Shown one piece after another: positions 45,837-54,643 of a stretch of 64,000 bases of DNA (its first letter is position 1; every line of letters begins with the position of its first letter). A program made the translations under genes and the position numbers. The notes beneath the pieces are model-generated. The model worked only from the letters and a program-made list of their open reading frames with translations. It was not told the origin of the DNA and did not search any database. Source of the stretch: Hymenobacter citatus (GTDB lineage: Bacteria > Bacteroidota > Bacteroidia > Cytophagales > Hymenobacteraceae); NCBI RefSeq assembly GCF_014333615.1, contig NZ_JACSCY010000008.1:141227-205226 (forward strand), read 5' to 3'.

Positions 45837-46973
45837 CTATACCGATGCCAGCTGCGCCTTGATGGCGCGGCGGTAGCAGTCTTCGTACAGGGGTACAATC
45901 TTGTCTACCTCAAACTCCTCGGCGCGGGCTAGGGCGGCTGCCTTGAATCGGGGTAGGTTTTCGTCGCGCAGGATAAATAGGGCTTGCTGCACCATATCTG
46001 GCACGTCGCCGATTTCGCTAACGGTGCCAGTCACGCCGTTGATATTCAGCTCGGGAATGCCACCGGCGTTGGTGCTCAGCACCGGTACTTCGCAGGCCAT
46101 GGCTTCCAGCGCCGCCAGCCCAAAACTTTCTTTTTCTGAAGGCATTAGGAATAGGTCCGTCACGCTCAGAACTTCCTCCACGGCTTCCAGCTTGCCCAGG
46201 AAGCGCACGTCTTGGTGGTGCTCCAGCTCCCGCACAATTTTCTCGATGCGCGGGCGGTCGGGACCGTCGCCTACCAGCAGCAGCTTAACCGGAATCTGCT
46301 CACGCACGCCGGCAAAGATGCGCACCACGTCCTCCACGCGCTTCACCGAGCGGAAGTTGGATGTATGCGTGAGTAGCTTCTCACCGTTGGGCGCAATGGC
46401 CGCCCGGAAGTGCTCCTTGTTCTGTTTCTTGAAGCGCTCCAAGTTGATGAAATTCGGAATTACCTCAATGTCCTTTTCGATGGCGAAGTACTCGTAGGTC
46501 TCGCGCCGCAGATCAGCCGATACGGCCGTCACGCCGTCGCTCTGGTTGATGCTGAACGTGACTACGGGCTCGTAGCTGGCGTCTTTGCCCACCAGTGTAA
46601 TATCGGTGCCGTGCAGGGTCGTTACTACCGGCACCCGAATGCCGCGGGTGAGCAGAATCTGCTTGGCCATATACGCCGCCGAAGCGTGCGGAATGGCGTA
46701 GTGCACGTGCAGCACATCCAGCTTTTCGTTCTGCACAATGTCTACCATCTTGCTCGCTAGCGCCAGCTCGTAGGGCGGAAACTGAAACAAGGGGTAGGGC
46801 GGAATGTATACCTCGTGGTAGAACAGATTCTCGTTGAAAAAATCGAGGCGCACGGGCTGGCTGTAGGTGATAAAGTGCACCCGGTGACCCTTTAGCGCCA
46901 GGGCTTTACCTAGCTCGGTGGCTACCACGCCGGAGCCGCCAAAAGTGGGGTAACAAACAATGCCGATATTCAT
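45837..46973 (-). CDS. bshA: N-acetyl-alpha-D-glucosaminyl L-malate synthase BshA
   Basis: A 378-residue GT4 glycosyltransferase that joins GlcNAc from UDP-GlcNAc to L-malate, the first step of bacillithiol synthesis. The N-terminus MNIGIVCYPTFGGSGVVATELG is highly characteristic. Also seen are FEFP-like YPLFQFPPYELALASKMVD, LHVHYAIPHASAAY, TLHGTDITLVG and the donor-site EKESFGLAALEAMACEVPV. The start is the ATG at 46973, since the open frame upstream has no family similarity. bshB and bshC are not in the window. Confidence 0.95.
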   Translation of the reverse strand: MNIGIVCYPTFGGSGVVATELGKALALKGHRVHFITYSQPVRLDFFNENLFYHEVYIPPYPLFQFPPYELALASKMVDIVQNEKLDVLHVHYAIPHASAAYMAKQILLTRGIRVPVVTTLHGTDITLVGKDASYEPVVTFSINQSDGVTAVSADLRRETYEYFAIEKDIEVIPNFINLERFKKQNKEHFRAAIAPNGEKLLTHTSNFRSVKRVEDVVRIFAGVREQIPVKLLLVGDGPDRPRIEKIVRELEHHQDVRFLGKLEAVEEVLSVTDLFLMPSEKESFGLAALEAMACEVPVLSTNAGGIPELNINGVTGTVSEIGDVPDMVQQALFILRDENLPRFKAAALARAEEFEVDKIVPLYEDCYRRAIKAQLASV

Positions 46974-47075
46974 AGGTAGGGCAGGCAGAGGCGCAAAGAG
47001 ATGCGCGAATGGTGGAAGGGGAGTCTGAAAAATAAGAACCGGATACGGCCGCAGGGTTGCAAATGCTACAAGCAA

Positions 47076-47118
47076 AACCGGCGGCCTACCACCTAAAACA
47101 GGTGCCGGGCCGCCGGTT
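47076..47118 (-). terminator. Terminator of the GH3 fusion gene
   Basis: The 11-bp stem AACCGGCGGCC/GGCCGCCGGTT is followed on the minus strand by TTTGCTTG. It is 39 bp beyond the GH3 stop. Confidence 0.75.
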
Positions 47119-47156
47119 GCGGAGCTACTCAGAAGAAAATGCAATCAGCCAACAGC

Positions 47157-50117
47157 TCATGTCTTTTGCAGTGCTTTGTAGATAACGTCGTGAATGCGCG
47201 TGCGGATATTGTACTGCACCAGTTTGCGGTTGCTGGCGTCGGGGTACACGCGGTTAGAAAGAAAGATGTATACGATTTTGTTTTCGGGATCGAGCCACAC
47301 GCAGGTGCCTGTGAAGCCCGTATGCCCAAACGTGCTGGCCGGCGACAGGTTGGAAGTCGGCCCCGATTCCTTCTCCGGCGTGCCTTTGTCCCAGCCCAGC
47401 GCCCGGCGGTTGCCAGCCACGCCACTGGTACGCACAAAGTCCGTAACCACCGGCGTGCGGAAGTAGCGCGCGCCACCGTAGTTACCGTTCTGCAAGTCCA
47501 TCTGCATCAGAATAGCCAAGTCGTTGGCATTCGAAAATAAGCCTGCATGCCCCGCAATGCCGCCCACCAGCGCGGCCGATTGGTCGTGCACGTTGCCCTG
47601 CAACAGGGTGTGGCGGTAGTAGTTGTCGTTTTCAGTGGGGGCGATGCAGGATTTGGGGAAGCGGTTGAGCGGATTGTAGGTCATCGACCCCAGCCCCAGC
47701 GGCTTGTAGAAGGTAGCGTCCAGAAAATCCTCGATGGGCTGCTTCAAAATCCGCTCGCACAGGTGCTTCATTATTATGAAGCTTAAGTCACTGTATTCCA
47801 CGGGATACTTTCCCTTCACCTTAGGCAGCAGCGCCGAATTGATAGTCCAGGCCCACACCGAATCGGCGGCGGTTTTCACGCTGTACAGTTCAGGCGTGAC
47901 TTCGTTGGGGAACTGCGCGGTGCTGGTGGTGGCGTAGTAAGCAGGCTTAGGACCGGCGCTGGTCACGGTCTTCTCCCAGGTAGCAATACCCGGTTTCAGG
48001 CCAGCCTGGTGCAGGAGCACGTCGCGCACCAGCATGTCGCGCTTGTTGCTGTTGCGTAATTCGGGTAGGTAGGCAGATACTTTCTCATCGAGGTTGAGTT
48101 TGCCCTGATCTTTCAGGTACATCACCGCCTGCAAAGTGCCGGCTACTTTGGTCACGGAGGCCAGGTCGTAGAGCGTGCTGTTGCTCACGGGCTGTTCCTT
48201 GTTGTAGGTGTAGTAGCCGTAGCTTTTGTCGAACACCACAGCACCGTTCTTAGCCACCAGCACCTGGCAGCCGGGTGCGGCGGCGTAGGCCACCGTTTCG
48301 AGGGCAATGTTGTCGATCTGTGCCAGTACTTTTGAGTCCAGCCCCTCGCTTTCGGGGGTGGTGTAGCGCAGGCGGCGCAGGTCGGGGGTAGGCAGGCCCA
48401 CGCCCGCCTTCAGGGTAGGCGACACCGTAACGGGCAACTGGCCCTTGGCCGGCAACGCCCCAAACAGCACCTGCGGCACCACCAACTGCGAGGCGTAGTT
48501 GTCTTCGTAGCCGCACACCAGCGTGCGGGCGTCTTCCAAATACTTCAGCGAGTAGGCATTGCCCATGGCCACCACTACCACCTTCAGGTGCGGGTTGGCT
48601 TGCAGGCGTTTCAGGAAGGTGAGGGTGCCATCGCCCAGCCCGTAGTTGTGGGTGGGCGTGTTGTTCATATTGTGCAGGCTCACCACCACCGTGTTGTAGG
48701 GTGTGAGGCGCGTGAGGATCTGCTCGAAGGTAGAGTCGGGCGCGTAGCGGTTGCTGATGGCGTACACCGGCCCCGGCTGGTACTTGTTCATCGTTTCGCC
48801 AAACGTGCTACCCGGCTTTGTGCCAATGGTAATGGTGGCGATGCGCAGGGTATCCAGGCGCTGCAAGGGGAGGAGGTCGTCCTGATTTTTAGCTACCGTG
48901 GTGGCGTGCTCATAAATCTGCTGCTGCACGGTGCGGGCCGCGGGGCGGTCCAGGTTCTGCATTAGGTTGGGCACATCCACGGGCTGGTAGCGGTTGAGGC
49001 CGGCCCAGAATTTAGCCCGCAAGATCTTGCGCACCCGCTGGTCAATGTCTTCTTGCTGAATTCGGCCCGCTGCTACGGCTTCTTTGATCTTTTGCAGGGC
49101 CATCGGCACATCTTCCGAGAACAGCAGCACGTCGTTGCCGGCCACCAGGGCCATGGCGTCTACCTCACCGGGCTTGTAGTAGCTGGTTACGCCCTTCATG
49201 TTGAGCGCATCCGTGAATACCAGGCCCTTATAGTTCATTTTTTGCTTCAGCAAGCCCGTCACCAGGTTTGGCGAAAGGGTAGCCGAGAGCGTGCGCACAG
49301 TGTCGAACAGCGGCATGTAGAGGTGCCCGACCATCACGCCCATCACGCCCCGCTCAAACGCCTTCTGAAACGGGTAGAGGTCCACGTTGGTGAGGCGGGC
49401 CATGTCGGTGTTGATAACCGGTAGGGCCACGTGCGAGTCGGTATCGGTGTCGCCGTGGCCGGGAAAATGCTTGGCTACGGCCATAATGCCGTGGTCCTGC
49501 AACCCGCTGATATAGGCCAGCCCGGCGCGGGCTACCCGGTCCTTGTCTTCCCCAAACGAGCGGTTGCCGATGACTGGGTTCAGCGGATTCGAGTTCACGT
49601 CAATCACCGGCGAAAAGCTCACCTGTACACCCAATGTTTTGAGCATCAAGGCAATTTCGCGGCCCATCTGGTACACGTACCGGTCGTCGTCCATGGCGCC
49701 CAGGGTCATTTCCTTGGCAAAGTGCATGGTGGAGTCGAGGCGCATATCCAGGCCCCACTCGGCATCGAGGGCAATGAGCAGGGGCACTTTGGCCTCGGCC
49801 TGGTAGCGGTTGGTGAGGATGGCTTGCCGGCGCGGCCCGCCCTGCAAAAACATCAGCCCGCCCACGTTGTAGTTCTTCACCAGCGCATCAATGCCCTGCA
49901 CGTGGCGGCGGTCCTTATTGGAGTAGGCGGCCACCATAAACAGCTGACCCAGGCGCTGATCGGGCGTGAGCGAGGTGAACACGCTATCCACCCAGTTTTG
50001 CTCGGCCAGGGAGGTAGGGGCGGCTTCGCGGGCCGTGCGCGGGGCGGCCGCTGAAATCATCAGACCAATAAGCGCCACGAAAACCAGCAGAAGTCGAATG
50101 CGAAAATCCTTGAGCAT
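47157..50117 (-). CDS. GH3 beta-N-acetylglucosaminidase fused to a serine beta-lactamase-fold domain
   Basis: A 986-residue secreted two-domain protein with signal peptide or anchor (IRLLLVFVALIGLMISAAA). The GH3 (NagZ-like) domain (about 40-360) has the NagZ loop KHFPGHGDTDTDSH (K216-H229) and nucleophile D303 in TDALNMKGV; a GH3 C-domain follows. From about 600 on lies a class C beta-lactamase/DD-peptidase fold with SVTK (nucleophile S654), YSDLSF and HTGFTGT. It probably trims muropeptides in peptidoglycan turnover: sugar cleavage by the first half, peptide or ester hydrolysis by the second. Confidence 0.92.
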   Translation of the reverse strand: MLKDFRIRLLLVFVALIGLMISAAAPRTAREAAPTSLAEQNWVDSVFTSLTPDQRLGQLFMVAAYSNKDRRHVQGIDALVKNYNVGGLMFLQGGPRRQAILTNRYQAEAKVPLLIALDAEWGLDMRLDSTMHFAKEMTLGAMDDDRYVYQMGREIALMLKTLGVQVSFSPVIDVNSNPLNPVIGNRSFGEDKDRVARAGLAYISGLQDHGIMAVAKHFPGHGDTDTDSHVALPVINTDMARLTNVDLYPFQKAFERGVMGVMVGHLYMPLFDTVRTLSATLSPNLVTGLLKQKMNYKGLVFTDALNMKGVTSYYKPGEVDAMALVAGNDVLLFSEDVPMALQKIKEAVAAGRIQQEDIDQRVRKILRAKFWAGLNRYQPVDVPNLMQNLDRPAARTVQQQIYEHATTVAKNQDDLLPLQRLDTLRIATITIGTKPGSTFGETMNKYQPGPVYAISNRYAPDSTFEQILTRLTPYNTVVVSLHNMNNTPTHNYGLGDGTLTFLKRLQANPHLKVVVVAMGNAYSLKYLEDARTLVCGYEDNYASQLVVPQVLFGALPAKGQLPVTVSPTLKAGVGLPTPDLRRLRYTTPESEGLDSKVLAQIDNIALETVAYAAAPGCQVLVAKNGAVVFDKSYGYYTYNKEQPVSNSTLYDLASVTKVAGTLQAVMYLKDQGKLNLDEKVSAYLPELRNSNKRDMLVRDVLLHQAGLKPGIATWEKTVTSAGPKPAYYATTSTAQFPNEVTPELYSVKTAADSVWAWTINSALLPKVKGKYPVEYSDLSFIIMKHLCERILKQPIEDFLDATFYKPLGLGSMTYNPLNRFPKSCIAPTENDNYYRHTLLQGNVHDQSAALVGGIAGHAGLFSNANDLAILMQMDLQNGNYGGARYFRTPVVTDFVRTSGVAGNRRALGWDKGTPEKESGPTSNLSPASTFGHTGFTGTCVWLDPENKIVYIFLSNRVYPDASNRKLVQYNIRTRIHDVIYKALQKT

Positions 50118-50153
50118 GGGCGCCGTGGGGTGCGTCTGAAACAGGCGTAAAGT

Positions 50154-50183
50154 TGAAACCGAGCGGAAATAGCCCTACTTTTG
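50154..50183 (+). promoter_or_regulatory. Putative promoter upstream of mutL
   Basis: TTG (50154-50156) and TACTTTTG (50176-50183) spaced 19 bp fit the Bacteroidota consensus. It would give a leader of about 200 nt before mutL. Inverted motifs CTTTTGTTA/TAACAAAAG and TTATCCGT/ACGGATAA lie in this leader. Confidence 0.55.
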
Positions 50184-50388
50184 TTATCCGTCCGGGCCAG
50201 CCAAACCAGCTTTTTTTGGGCCAGTTGCGTGCTGCTCAAGCTGCTGCAAAAAGCCGCGGTAGTCCGCTAGGGTAACAAAAGTTGACTACAAACTTACGGA
50301 TAATTTCGCCGTGCCGGTTGTGGTCAAGCGCATGCCCTTCTTCTTTTTAACGCGTAAACTCTTCTTCCCGCCCCGCGGTTTCTGAGGA

Positions 50389-52395
50389 ATGGCAGACATT
50401 ATCCAGTTGCTTCCCGAATACCTGGCCAACCAGATTGCCGCCGGCGAGGTGGTGCAGCGTCCGGCTTCGGTGGTGAAGGAACTGCTCGAAAACGCCGTGG
50501 ACGCTGGCGCCACGCAAGTACAGCTCATCATTAAAGACGCCGGCAAGCAGCTGGTGCAGGTAGTCGACAACGGCCTGGGCATGTCGCCCACCGATGCGCG
50601 CATGAGCCTGGAGCGCCACGCTACCAGCAAGATTCGCTCAACGGAAGATCTGTTCAAGATTCGGACGCTGGGCTTCCGGGGCGAGGCGCTGGCGAGTATT
50701 GCGGCCGTGTCGCAGTTGGAGCTGCGCACCAAGCCGCGCCAGCAGGAAACCGGTACGCTCCTGCTAGTAGAAGGCTCCAGTATCAGCAGTCAGCAGCCCG
50801 TGGCCTGCCCCGATGGCACCAGCATCAGCGTGAAGAACTTGTTCTTTAACGTGCCGGCGCGGCGCAACTTTCTTAAAAGCAACGCCGTGGAGATGCGCCA
50901 TATTCTGGACGAGTTTCAGCATGTGGCATTGGCCAATCCGCAAATTGGGTTTTCGCTGCACCAAAACGAGCTAGAGGTGTTCAACCTGCCGGCGGGCAAG
51001 CTCAGCCAGCGCATTGTGGCGCTGCTGGGCAACGGCTACAAGGAGCAGTTGGCGCAGGTGGAGGAGGTAACGCCCTTTCTGGCCGTGCGCGGCTACATCG
51101 GCAAGCCAGCCTCGGCCAAGAAGAGTAGGGGCGACCAGTTTTTCTTCGTCAACAACCGCTTCATTCGCTCGGCCTACCTCAACCACGCCGTGCTCACGGC
51201 CTACGAGGGCCTGCTCCCCCGCGATACGCACCCGTTCTACGTGCTGTTTTTGGAGCTGGATCCTAAGGCCATCGACATCAACGTGCACCCTACCAAGACG
51301 GAAATCAAGTTCGAGGACGAGAAAACCGTGTACGCCATTGTGCGGTCGGCCGTGAAGCAGTCGTTAGGCATTCACAACATGGCGCCCTCGCTGGATTTTG
51401 AGGGCGACGTGAATTTTGCGCCCATTCAGCCGCTACGCATAACGCCGGCTACCCCCAGCACGCCCAACCGTTTCGACGACGCCCGCCGCCCCGATGCGCT
51501 GGCCGCCGCCGCCAGCGGGGCCGCCAGCCAGGTGCGCCAGTCCACCTCCAAAACTGACAAAGCCGCCGACTACGAGCGGCCCCTACCCCCGCGCCCTACC
51601 GAGCAAGCCAAGCGCGACCTGGAAGATTTCTACAAGTCCCTGGGTCAGCTCTCGGCCGCCGACCTGGAAGGCGAGGCCCCGGCCGCGCCCAAACAGAAGG
51701 CCGGAGCCGCTGCCGCGCCTACCGACATGGCCGCTTTCCTGAGCGCCCTACCCCCCAAAGCGCCGGCCGCGCCGCCCGTAGAGGCCAACCCCGAGTTGCC
51801 CCTGCGCGAAACCGCCAACGGCCCCGGCAACCGCGTGCTGCAAGTGCATCAGCAGTATTTGCTGGTGCCCGTAAAATCGGGAGTGATGCTGATTGACCAG
51901 GTAGCGGCCCGCGAGCGGATTTTGTTTGAGCAGTATGCCCAGGCGCTGGAGCGCGAGGGCGGCGCCTCGCAAACGCTGCTGTTTCCGCGTACCGTCACGT
52001 TTTCGCCCCAGGATTTTGCGGTGCTGCGCGAGGTGACTGATGCTCTGCACGCGCTGGGGTTCCGGTTCACGGAGTTTGGCAAGTTTACGGTGGCCGTGGA
52101 GGGCATTCCGGCCGACGTGCCCGCCCGCGACGAGCAGGCCTTGCTGGAAGGCCTCATCGAGCAGTTCCGGACCCACGCCGGCCCCGTGAAGCTCGACCGG
52201 CGCGAGCAGGTAGCGCGCGCCTTGGCGCGCCGCGTGGCCAGTAGCGCTGCCACCGCCCGCCTCTCCGACCTGGAAATGAACGCTCTGGCCGACCGCCTCT
52301 TTGCCTGCCAGGTGCCCGGCTACACCCCCGACGGCCGCCGCACACTGGTACTGCTGGAACTCAACCAGATTCAGGACTTTTTCCGTAAGCCGTGA
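50389..52395 (+). CDS. mutL: DNA mismatch repair protein MutL
   Basis: A 668-residue GHKL ATPase that couples MutS mismatch recognition to excision. The N-terminal ATPase has IAAGEVVQRPASVVKELLENAVDAGA, DNGLGM and GFRGEALASIAAV. A Pro/Ala-rich linker (about 355-480) follows, then the C-terminal dimer domain. The endonuclease motif usually reading DQHA(x)2E(x)4E appears as DQVAARERILFE from D503, with His replaced by Val; LFACQVPGYTPDGRRT supplies the CPxxxGRP-like segment. Endonuclease ability is therefore uncertain. Confidence 0.96.
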   Translation: MADIIQLLPEYLANQIAAGEVVQRPASVVKELLENAVDAGATQVQLIIKDAGKQLVQVVDNGLGMSPTDARMSLERHATSKIRSTEDLFKIRTLGFRGEALASIAAVSQLELRTKPRQQETGTLLLVEGSSISSQQPVACPDGTSISVKNLFFNVPARRNFLKSNAVEMRHILDEFQHVALANPQIGFSLHQNELEVFNLPAGKLSQRIVALLGNGYKEQLAQVEEVTPFLAVRGYIGKPASAKKSRGDQFFFVNNRFIRSAYLNHAVLTAYEGLLPRDTHPFYVLFLELDPKAIDINVHPTKTEIKFEDEKTVYAIVRSAVKQSLGIHNMAPSLDFEGDVNFAPIQPLRITPATPSTPNRFDDARRPDALAAAASGAASQVRQSTSKTDKAADYERPLPPRPTEQAKRDLEDFYKSLGQLSAADLEGEAPAAPKQKAGAAAAPTDMAAFLSALPPKAPAAPPVEANPELPLRETANGPGNRVLQVHQQYLLVPVKSGVMLIDQVAARERILFEQYAQALEREGGASQTLLFPRTVTFSPQDFAVLREVTDALHALGFRFTEFGKFTVAVEGIPADVPARDEQALLEGLIEQFRTHAGPVKLDRREQVARALARRVASSAATARLSDLEMNALADRLFACQVPGYTPDGRRTLVLLELNQIQDFFRKP

Positions 52396-52432
52396 GGTAA
52401 ATGGCTGAAATTCGTTTGTCGTCTTACACCCA

Positions 52433-52538
52433 TCTGTCATCCTGAGCGGAGCGAAGGACCTTCTCACGTTGGAACGACCATCATAGCAACGACTCGTTCA
52501 CACGTGAGAAGGTCCTTCGCTCCGCTCAGGATGACAGA
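52433..52538. repeat. REPIN-like inverted repeat, TCCT class
   Basis: Perfect arms of about 37 bp (TCTGTCATCC head, mini-stem TCCT/AGGA with loop GAGCGGAGCGA, inner CCTTCTCACGT). It lies between mutL and the first rhomboid gene. Confidence 0.87.
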
Positions 52539-52566
52539 CGATTTATAACTTCCCTACCTTCTTTCG

Positions 52567-53343
52567 ATGTTCAACCTCACCCCGGCCGTCCGGAATATTC
52601 TACTGCTTAACGTACTCGTGTTCGTGGCGCAGCAGGTGCTCGGCGACCAGACGATTATGCTGGCGCTGTTCCCGGTGGGCTCGCCTAACTACCAGCCATG
52701 GCAGTTCCTGACGTACATGTTCATGCATGGTGGGTTTATGCACATCCTGTTCAATATGTTCGCGCTTATCAGTTTCGGGCCGTTGCTGGAAATGCAATGG
52801 GGCGCCAACCGCTTCCTGACGTTTTGGCTGATTTGCGGGGTAGGGGCTGGCGTATTGTATTCGGGCGTGCGCTATTACGAGCTGGATAAAATGAATCAGG
52901 CGCGGATAGAATTCCGCCAAGACCCTACTCCCGGCAACTACGCCGATTTTTTCCGAGCCTACCTCCCGGAAGCCCCGTACCAGCAGAATGCGCAAATCCT
53001 AAAGCAGAGTCCTACCCCCGCCAACATTGCCCAAGCCACACAAAACCTGGATGATGTGTTTAATCAGAGCTTCAACGTACCGATGCTAGGCGCGTCGGGC
53101 GCAATTTTTGGGATTCTGATGGCGTTTGCTTACCTGTTTCCAAATACGGAGTTGATGCTCTTGTTCATTCCGTTTCCAGTGAAGGCTAAGTATATGGTGT
53201 TCGGCTATGCGGCCTTCGAGCTGTTTCAGGGCGTGCACCGCGTGCCGGGCGACACTGTGGCACACTTCGCCCACCTGGGCGGAATGTTGATTGGCTTCAT
53301 TGTGTTAAAAATCTGGGAGCGAAGCCGCGGCCAGTTTTATTAA
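52567..53343 (+). CDS. Rhomboid family intramembrane serine protease
   Basis: A 258-residue protein with about six TM segments. The catalytic Ser is S177 in LGASGAIFG (GxSG) and the catalytic His is H236 in FAHLGGMLIGF. HGGFMHILFNMFAL between TM1 and TM2 is the conserved HxxxxHxxxN oxyanion region. A 60-residue insertion (about 105-165) lies in a loop before the catalytic TM. The natural substrates are unknown. A second rhomboid follows on the same strand. Confidence 0.95.
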   Translation: MFNLTPAVRNILLLNVLVFVAQQVLGDQTIMLALFPVGSPNYQPWQFLTYMFMHGGFMHILFNMFALISFGPLLEMQWGANRFLTFWLICGVGAGVLYSGVRYYELDKMNQARIEFRQDPTPGNYADFFRAYLPEAPYQQNAQILKQSPTPANIAQATQNLDDVFNQSFNVPMLGASGAIFGILMAFAYLFPNTELMLLFIPFPVKAKYMVFGYAAFELFQGVHRVPGDTVAHFAHLGGMLIGFIVLKIWERSRGQFY

Positions 53344-53354
53344 GTTGTGAAGAG

Positions 53355-53474
53355 GAACGTCATTTCGACCGCAGGGAGAAATCTCGCGTGCTGATGATGG
53401 GTAGTAATTTTCACTTCACAAGATAAGATTACCGGGAGCCCGCGGGATTTCTTCCTGCGTTTGAAATGACGTTC
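53355..53474. repeat. REPIN-like inverted repeat, ATTTC class, decayed right arm
   Basis: The left arm is canonical (GAACGTC head, mini-stem ATTTC/GAAAT, inner CTCGCGTGCTGA). The right arm (about 53438-53474) has several substitutions (CGGGATTTCTTCCTGCGTTT). It lies between the two rhomboid genes. Confidence 0.8.
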
Positions 53475-53508
53475 TTGCTCGCAACCGGCACTTCCTTTCA
53501 TCTTCTCT

Positions 53509-54399
53509 ATGAGCATCTTTAACGACATCCGGACTGCCTTCAACCGCCGCGACAACTCGCTTAATCAGTTGTTGCTGATTAACGTGCTGGTGTTTGTAGT
53601 CCTGCAACTGATTCGGGTGGTGATGTGGCTGAGCGGGCTGCCGTATTACAGCAGCGTTATCGAGCAGCTTGCCCTACCATCCAACCTCTCGTGGCTGGCT
53701 TACCGCCCTTGGACAGTACTGACCTATGCTTTTGTGCATGAGGGTTTTCTGCATATACTCTTCAACTTGCTGAACCTCTATTGGTTCGGCTCGCTGATTC
53801 GGGAATACCTCGGTGAGCGAAAGGTGACAAGCCTGTATATACTGGGCGCACTGGCTGGCGCGGCGCTATTTCTGCTGGGCTACAACCTCATTCCAAAGCT
53901 TCAGCAGTTGGGACCAACGATTGTGCTAGGTGCTTCGGGCGCTGTGGTAGCCATTGTGGTAGGTGCTGCTACCCTGTTGCCCAATTATGAGTTCAACTTG
54001 ATTCTAATTGGTCCGGTCCGCATCAAATACATTGCAGCGGTGCTGGTGCTTATCGCCATTTTCGGCCTCGATGGAGGCAACACGGGCGGCGAAATGGCCC
54101 ACATTGGCGGCGCTATTCTAGGCTTCACCTTTATCAAGCAATTGCAAGCTGGCCGCGACTTGGGCCGCCCTATCCTCGCTATCGGCGACTGGGTAGGGGG
54201 CTTGTTCACGGGGCGGCCCAACCTGCGCGTGTCGCACCGCAACCGCGCCACGGTGCCGCCCACCACCAAGGCCCGCAAAGGCCCCGCCCAGCCCGACGCC
54301 GAGGACATCGACTCCATCCTGGATAAGATTTCGCGCTCTGGCTACGAGAGCCTCTCGAAAGAAGAAAAGCAAAAGCTTTTCCGAGCCAGTCAACAGTAA
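53509..54399 (+). CDS. Rhomboid family intramembrane serine protease, second copy
   Basis: A 296-residue rhomboid with catalytic S143 in LGASGAVVA and H198 in MAHIGGAILGF, and HEGFLHILFNLLNL in the first loop. Beyond the last TM it has a cytoplasmic tail of about 90 residues rich in Arg, Pro and Lys that ends in a helical segment (DIDSILDKISRSGYESLSKE). The first rhomboid lacks this tail. The two adjacent genes are divergent paralogues, not a recent duplication. Confidence 0.94.
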   Translation: MSIFNDIRTAFNRRDNSLNQLLLINVLVFVVLQLIRVVMWLSGLPYYSSVIEQLALPSNLSWLAYRPWTVLTYAFVHEGFLHILFNLLNLYWFGSLIREYLGERKVTSLYILGALAGAALFLLGYNLIPKLQQLGPTIVLGASGAVVAIVVGAATLLPNYEFNLILIGPVRIKYIAAVLVLIAIFGLDGGNTGGEMAHIGGAILGFTFIKQLQAGRDLGRPILAIGDWVGGLFTGRPNLRVSHRNRATVPPTTKARKGPAQPDAEDIDSILDKISRSGYESLSKEEKQKLFRASQQ

Positions 54400-54417
54400 A
54401 GCAAAGTATAAATACAG

Positions 54418-54469
54418 CATTTGGGCCGAGCAAAGCACGTGTGAAAACGTGCTTTGCTCGGCCCAAATG
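54418..54469. terminator. Strong hairpin after the rhomboid gene
   Basis: Perfect 22-bp arms (CATTTGGGCCGAGCAAAGCACG and its complement) with an 8-nt loop, 18 bp after the stop. It has only a weak T tract but is the likely terminator. Confidence 0.7.
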
Positions 54470-54524
54470 TTTAAATGGCGCTACTGTGTCAGGCTTAAAG
54501 GCTGTGTAAGTTAACTAATGAACT

Positions 54525-54611
54525 GTGTAGAGACGCATACTTGCGTCTCGGCGTTTGCGCCATCAGAGTGACCTTCGTTCAATGATAAGACGCAAGTATG
54601 CGTCTCTACAC
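54525..54611. repeat. GTAG-headed REPIN, AGACGCA family
   Basis: Two inverted REPs at the ends, each GTAG followed by the stem AGACGCA/TGCGTCT, heads outward, with arms of about 26 bp. A related single REP is at 63847-63870. The gap 54400-54643 between the convergent rhomboid and aldo/keto reductase genes holds this and the hairpin at 54418. Confidence 0.82.
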
Positions 54612-54643
54612 CGTCCTGGTAACATTTTAGCTAACGCAGCTTC

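Noticed and set aside
50190..50388. Riboswitch in the mutL leader
   Set aside because: The leader is long, but I could match no known riboswitch core, and a ligand-controlled mutL would be unusual.
52567..54399. Recent duplication of the rhomboid gene
   Set aside because: The two proteins differ in length, loop insertions and tail, and share little beyond catalytic motifs.
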